Shown in pieces: positions 61,717 through 64,000 of a stretch of 64,000 nt of DNA. The DNA lies in the NCBI GenBank assembly GCA_009733745.1, contig WNWL01000002.1, positions 372,001-436,000 on the forward strand, read 5' to 3'. The notes under the pieces are model-generated. The model saw only the letters and a program-made list of their open reading frames with translations, made no database searches and was not told where the DNA came from. The first letter of the stretch is position 1. Every line of letters starts with the position of its first letter. Source of the DNA: Oceanobacillus sp. HTM 045. Its GTDB lineage: Bacteria; Pseudomonadota; Alphaproteobacteria; Rhodobacterales; Rhodobacteraceae. A program made the translations under genes and the position numbers.

Positions 61717-63108
61717 ATGTCAGCACCCGAGCCGCTGCAAGAGCCCGCAAATCCTGCCGCAGATCCCGCAACTGACGCGCCGGTGCCGAACCAGTTCGCG
61801 CTGCTGAAGACGCGGCGGTTCCTGCCGCTGTTCCTCGTGCAGTTCCTCGGCGCGTTCAACGACCAGGTCTACAAGAACGCCTTCGTCGCGCTGCTGACCT
61901 ACCGGCTGGCCGACCAGCTCTCGATGAGCCTCTCCAACCTCAACCTGATCGCCGCGGCGCTGTTCATCCTGCCCTTCGCGCTGTTCGCCCCGACCGCGGG
62001 GCAGATCGCCGACGGGATGGACAAGGCGCGGATGATGCGCTGGGTGAAGCTCTCCGAACTGCTGATCATGTGCGTGGCGGTGGTCGCCTACCAGATCCAG
62101 AACGTGTTCCTGCTCTATGTCGTGCTGTTCATGATGGGGGCGCAGTCGGCCGCCTTCGCGCCGATCAAGTACGCGGTGCTGCCGCAATACCTGCGCCCGC
62201 GCGAGCTGATCGGCGGCAACGGGCTGGTGCAGGCGGCGACCTTCATCGCCATCCTGCTCGGCACCATCGCGGGCTTCCAGCTGATCCTGACCGAGATGGG
62301 CGTGACCATCGTCTGCATCGCGGTGATCTCGGTGGCGCTGGTCGGGCTGGCGGCGGCGTTCTACACCCCCTCCGCCCCGCCGCCGCCGGGGGAGAAGCCG
62401 GTGGTGGACTGGGTGTTCCCGCGGGCGATGTGGCGGCTGGTCAACGCCTGCCGCGACGTGCCCTCGGCGATGATGTCGGTCTATGCCATCGCCTGGTTCT
62501 GGTTCGTCGGCGCGACCTTCATGGCGCTGCTGCCGCCCTTCGCCAAGGAGGTGCTGCAGGTCAACGAGGACATGACCACGGTGCTGCTCGGCGCCTTCTC
62601 GGTCGGCGTGGCGCTGGGCGCGCTGGTGGTCGAGAAGGCGGCGAACGGCGAGGTCAGCGTGGACCTCGCGCCGCTCGGGGCGCTGGGGATCGCGATCTTC
62701 TCGGCGCTGCTCTGGATCGTCACGCCCGCGCCGGTCGAGGGGCGTGAGCTGCGCGGGGCGCTGGAGTTCCTCGGCGGGTTCGAGGGCATCGCGGTGATGA
62801 TCACTTTCGTCGGGCTGGCGGCCTCGGCCGGGCTCTACGTCACGCCGATGAACGCGGTGCTGCAGCGGGAGGCGCCGGACCACCGCCGATCGCAGTTCAT
62901 CGCCTGCTCCAACGTGGTCGATTCGGCCTGCATGGTGTTCTCGGCGGCGCTCGCCGCGGCGCTGGGCGCGGCCGGGCTCTCGCCGATCGGGGTGATGGGC
63001 GTGGTCGGGCTGACCGCGCTGCCGATGGCCTTCGCCGTGGCCCGCTACGCGCCGATGACGGCGCTGGGGCGGGTGGCGCTCAGGCTGTTCCCGCGGGTGA
63101 TGGGGTAG
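61717..63108 (+). CDS. MFS transporter, LplT-like
   Basis: 463 aa, twelve helices. Opening F-L-P-L-F-L-V-Q-F-L-G-A-F-N-D-Q-V-Y-K-N-A-F matches the lysophospholipid transporter LplT and the MFS half of Aas-type bifunctional proteins; A-F-A-P-I-K-Y-A-V-L-P-Q-Y-L, E-L-I-G-G-N-G-L-V-Q-A also match. The acyltransferase half is absent. ATG 61717 with AGGAG at 11 bases; the frame opens at 61630. Likely flips 2-acyl-lysophospholipid into the cytoplasm. Confidence 0.82.
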   Translation: MSAPEPLQEPANPAADPATDAPVPNQFALLKTRRFLPLFLVQFLGAFNDQVYKNAFVALLTYRLADQLSMSLSNLNLIAAALFILPFALFAPTAGQIADGMDKARMMRWVKLSELLIMCVAVVAYQIQNVFLLYVVLFMMGAQSAAFAPIKYAVLPQYLRPRELIGGNGLVQAATFIAILLGTIAGFQLILTEMGVTIVCIAVISVALVGLAAAFYTPSAPPPPGEKPVVDWVFPRAMWRLVNACRDVPSAMMSVYAIAWFWFVGATFMALLPPFAKEVLQVNEDMTTVLLGAFSVGVALGALVVEKAANGEVSVDLAPLGALGIAIFSALLWIVTPAPVEGRELRGALEFLGGFEGIAVMITFVGLAASAGLYVTPMNAVLQREAPDHRRSQFIACSNVVDSACMVFSAALAAALGAAGLSPIGVMGVVGLTALPMAFAVARYAPMTALGRVALRLFPRVMG

Positions 63109-63113
63109 CCACA

Positions 63114-63263
63114 GCCCGGGCGACCAGCCCGGGCCACGCCCGGCCCTTCCCCCGGCCGGGCGTTTTGCAACGCTGCAAGGTGATCTGAGGGCGGGAGGGG
63201 GTGCCGGGATAAACCAAGCGACCCCGAAGCAGCACCTCGCCCGTCCAGGGCCGGTCGTGTCCC
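63114..63263 (-). repeat. ~150-nt structured inverted repeat, copy B
   Basis: Inverted partner of 60926-61076. On the minus strand it starts 0-2 nt after the TAG of the homocysteine methyltransferase gene and runs through the same conserved blocks to the same two hairpins, which end 5 nt before the MFS stop. The hairpins could end transcription from both sides. The 5' conserved block has no coding potential I can see. Confidence 0.85.
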
Positions 63264-64000
63264 TACGCGCTCAACTCGTAGGCCAGCCTCTCCCCTGACG
63301 CCGCCTTGCGGCAGGCGCCGTGGGCGGCGATGACGTGGCGGTGGTCGGTGCCGCAGCATCCGCCGATGATCCGCAGGCCCGGCAACAGCGCGCGGAGCCG
63401 GCGGTAGTCGGCGCCGAATTCCAGCGGGTCGCCGTCGTCGAGCGTGGTCGATTCGTCCAGCTCCGCATGGCTGAGCTTCGATGCGTTGGCCCGGATCCCG
63501 CCGATCCGCGCGACCCAGTCGCCGCCCGCCGCGAGCGCGTGCTCGAAATGGGTCGGGTGGGCGCAGTTGACCATGTAGTGCAGCGGGCCCCCGCCATTCG
63601 CCCCGCCGGTCGCCGCGTCGACCGCGGCGATGGCCTCGGCCAGCGTCTCGCCGGTGGGCAGCCGCCCGTCGGTCTCGGTGGTGAAGGATATTGCCACCGG
63701 CATGTCCGCATCCTGCGCTGCGCGGACGATGCCGGTGGCCTCCTCGGGGGAGGTCATGGTGACGGCGCAGATCATGTCGGCGCCGGCCTCGGCCAGCGTC
63801 ATGACCTGGGCGCGGTGGTAGTCCCGCGCCTCCTCGGCCGTCATGCGTTCCTCGGGGCGGTAGCCATCGCCGCGCGGGCCGAGATTGCCCGCGACGATGA
63901 TCGGCTGACCCGGCACCTCGTATTCGGCGCGCAGGTCGTGCAGCATCGCCACGCAGGCGCGGTTGGCGATGGCCAGCGCCTCGGCGTCGTAGCCGAGCCG
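63263..64000 (-). CDS. Homocysteine S-methyltransferase family protein, N-terminal part outside window
   Basis: Runs off the right edge; 245 codons plus stop are seen. Transfers a methyl group (from betaine, S-methylmethionine or similar) to homocysteine. Zinc ligands: Cys in Y-M-V-N-C-A-H-P and the double Cys in G-G-C-C-G-T-D-H-R-H. V-A-G-N-L-G-P-R-G-D-G-Y and A-G-A-D-M-I-C-A-V-T-M-T are family motifs. The frame is open through 63952 to the window end, so the GTG at 63950-63952 is not the start. TAG stop at 63263-63265 touches repeat copy B. Confidence 0.85.
   Translation of the reverse strand, partial: RLGYDAEALAIANRACVAMLHDLRAEYEVPGQPIIVAGNLGPRGDGYRPEERMTAEEARDYHRAQVMTLAEAGADMICAVTMTSPEEATGIVRAAQDADMPVAISFTTETDGRLPTGETLAEAIAAVDAATGGANGGGPLHYMVNCAHPTHFEHALAAGGDWVARIGGIRANASKLSHAELDESTTLDDGDPLEFGADYRRLRALLPGLRIIGGCCGTDHRHVIAAHGACRKAASGERLAYELSA

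Noticed and set aside
60926..63263. The inverted repeats as terminal repeats of an insertion sequence
   Set aside because: The enclosed genes are DUF2177 and an MFS transporter, the repeats are far longer than IS ends, and no target-site duplication is seen; a non-autonomous unit remains open.

Overview
The window is GC-rich (by eye about two thirds or more G+C), densely packed chromosomal DNA from an alphaproteobacterium, most likely a member of the Rhodobacterales. Reasons: near-consensus CIRCE-groESL, a phnCDE phosphonate transporter followed by a hexapeptide acyltransferase, hydantoinase A/B, a MerR-led beta-oxidation operon with a DmdC-like acyl-CoA dehydrogenase, DUF952-pyrD, tandem TraB/GumN proteins, and many ATGA/TGATG overlaps. 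No rRNA, tRNA, CRISPR array, prophage or recognisable transposase was seen.

Layout. 1-9.7 kb: end of a HAD hydrolase, a FAD amine oxidoreductase, and a minus-strand catabolic block (aldehyde dehydrogenase, tartrate/D-malate-type dehydrogenase, succinate-semialdehyde dehydrogenase) next to hyuA-hyuB. 9.7-13.9 kb: GNAT protein, ArgE-like deacetylase, CntA/GbcA-type Rieske oxygenase and a divergent LysR regulator. 13.9-18.6 kb: phnC-phnD-phnE-phnE-acyltransferase operon. 18.8-21.6 kb: a methyltransferase, then a repeat-rich control region ahead of a trypsin-fold protein that is translationally coupled to a tiny putative lipoprotein. 21.9-27.3 kb: peptide ABC transporter without a local binding protein, then gamma-glutamyltransferase. 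27.3-32.7 kb: UbiA-type prenyltransferase, rocF-rocD with a divergent Lrp regulator, an Arg-rich lipoprotein and a Nudix hydrolase.

33.0-41.6 kb is a minus-strand fatty-acid/acyl-CoA degradation unit: merR, acyl-CoA dehydrogenase, a small ribbon-helix-helix-like protein, GST, GFA-type protein, thiolase, NTF2-like protein, cupin, FadJ-type multifunctional enzyme and a glyoxalase-fold protein. Two thioesterases diverge from merR. A lower-GC orphan (DUF413-like N-terminus plus hydrophobic C-terminal half) sits at 42.8-44.0 kb and looks acquired. 44.2-54.6 kb: MATE transporter, small secreted protein, pyrD-DUF952, a lone receiver protein divergent from a protein with a histidine-kinase-like dimerisation domain lacking its histidine, an orphan, a DMT transporter, a periplasmic binding protein, an aminotransferase and glutaminase. 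54.8-64 kb: a secreted protein, groESL, a decayed plus two intact TraB/GumN genes, a DCC-family protein, then DUF2177 and an LplT-like MFS gene flanked by two inverted ~150-nt structured repeats, and the end of a homocysteine S-methyltransferase gene.

The gene set suggests a heterotroph that scavenges organic nitrogen, phosphonates, gamma-glutamyl/peptide compounds, quaternary amines and fatty acids. The least explained items are the 60.9/63.1 kb inverted repeats, the protease-lipoprotein pair with its phased repeats, the DUF413 orphan, the His-less kinase-like protein and the regulator embedded in the beta-oxidation operon.
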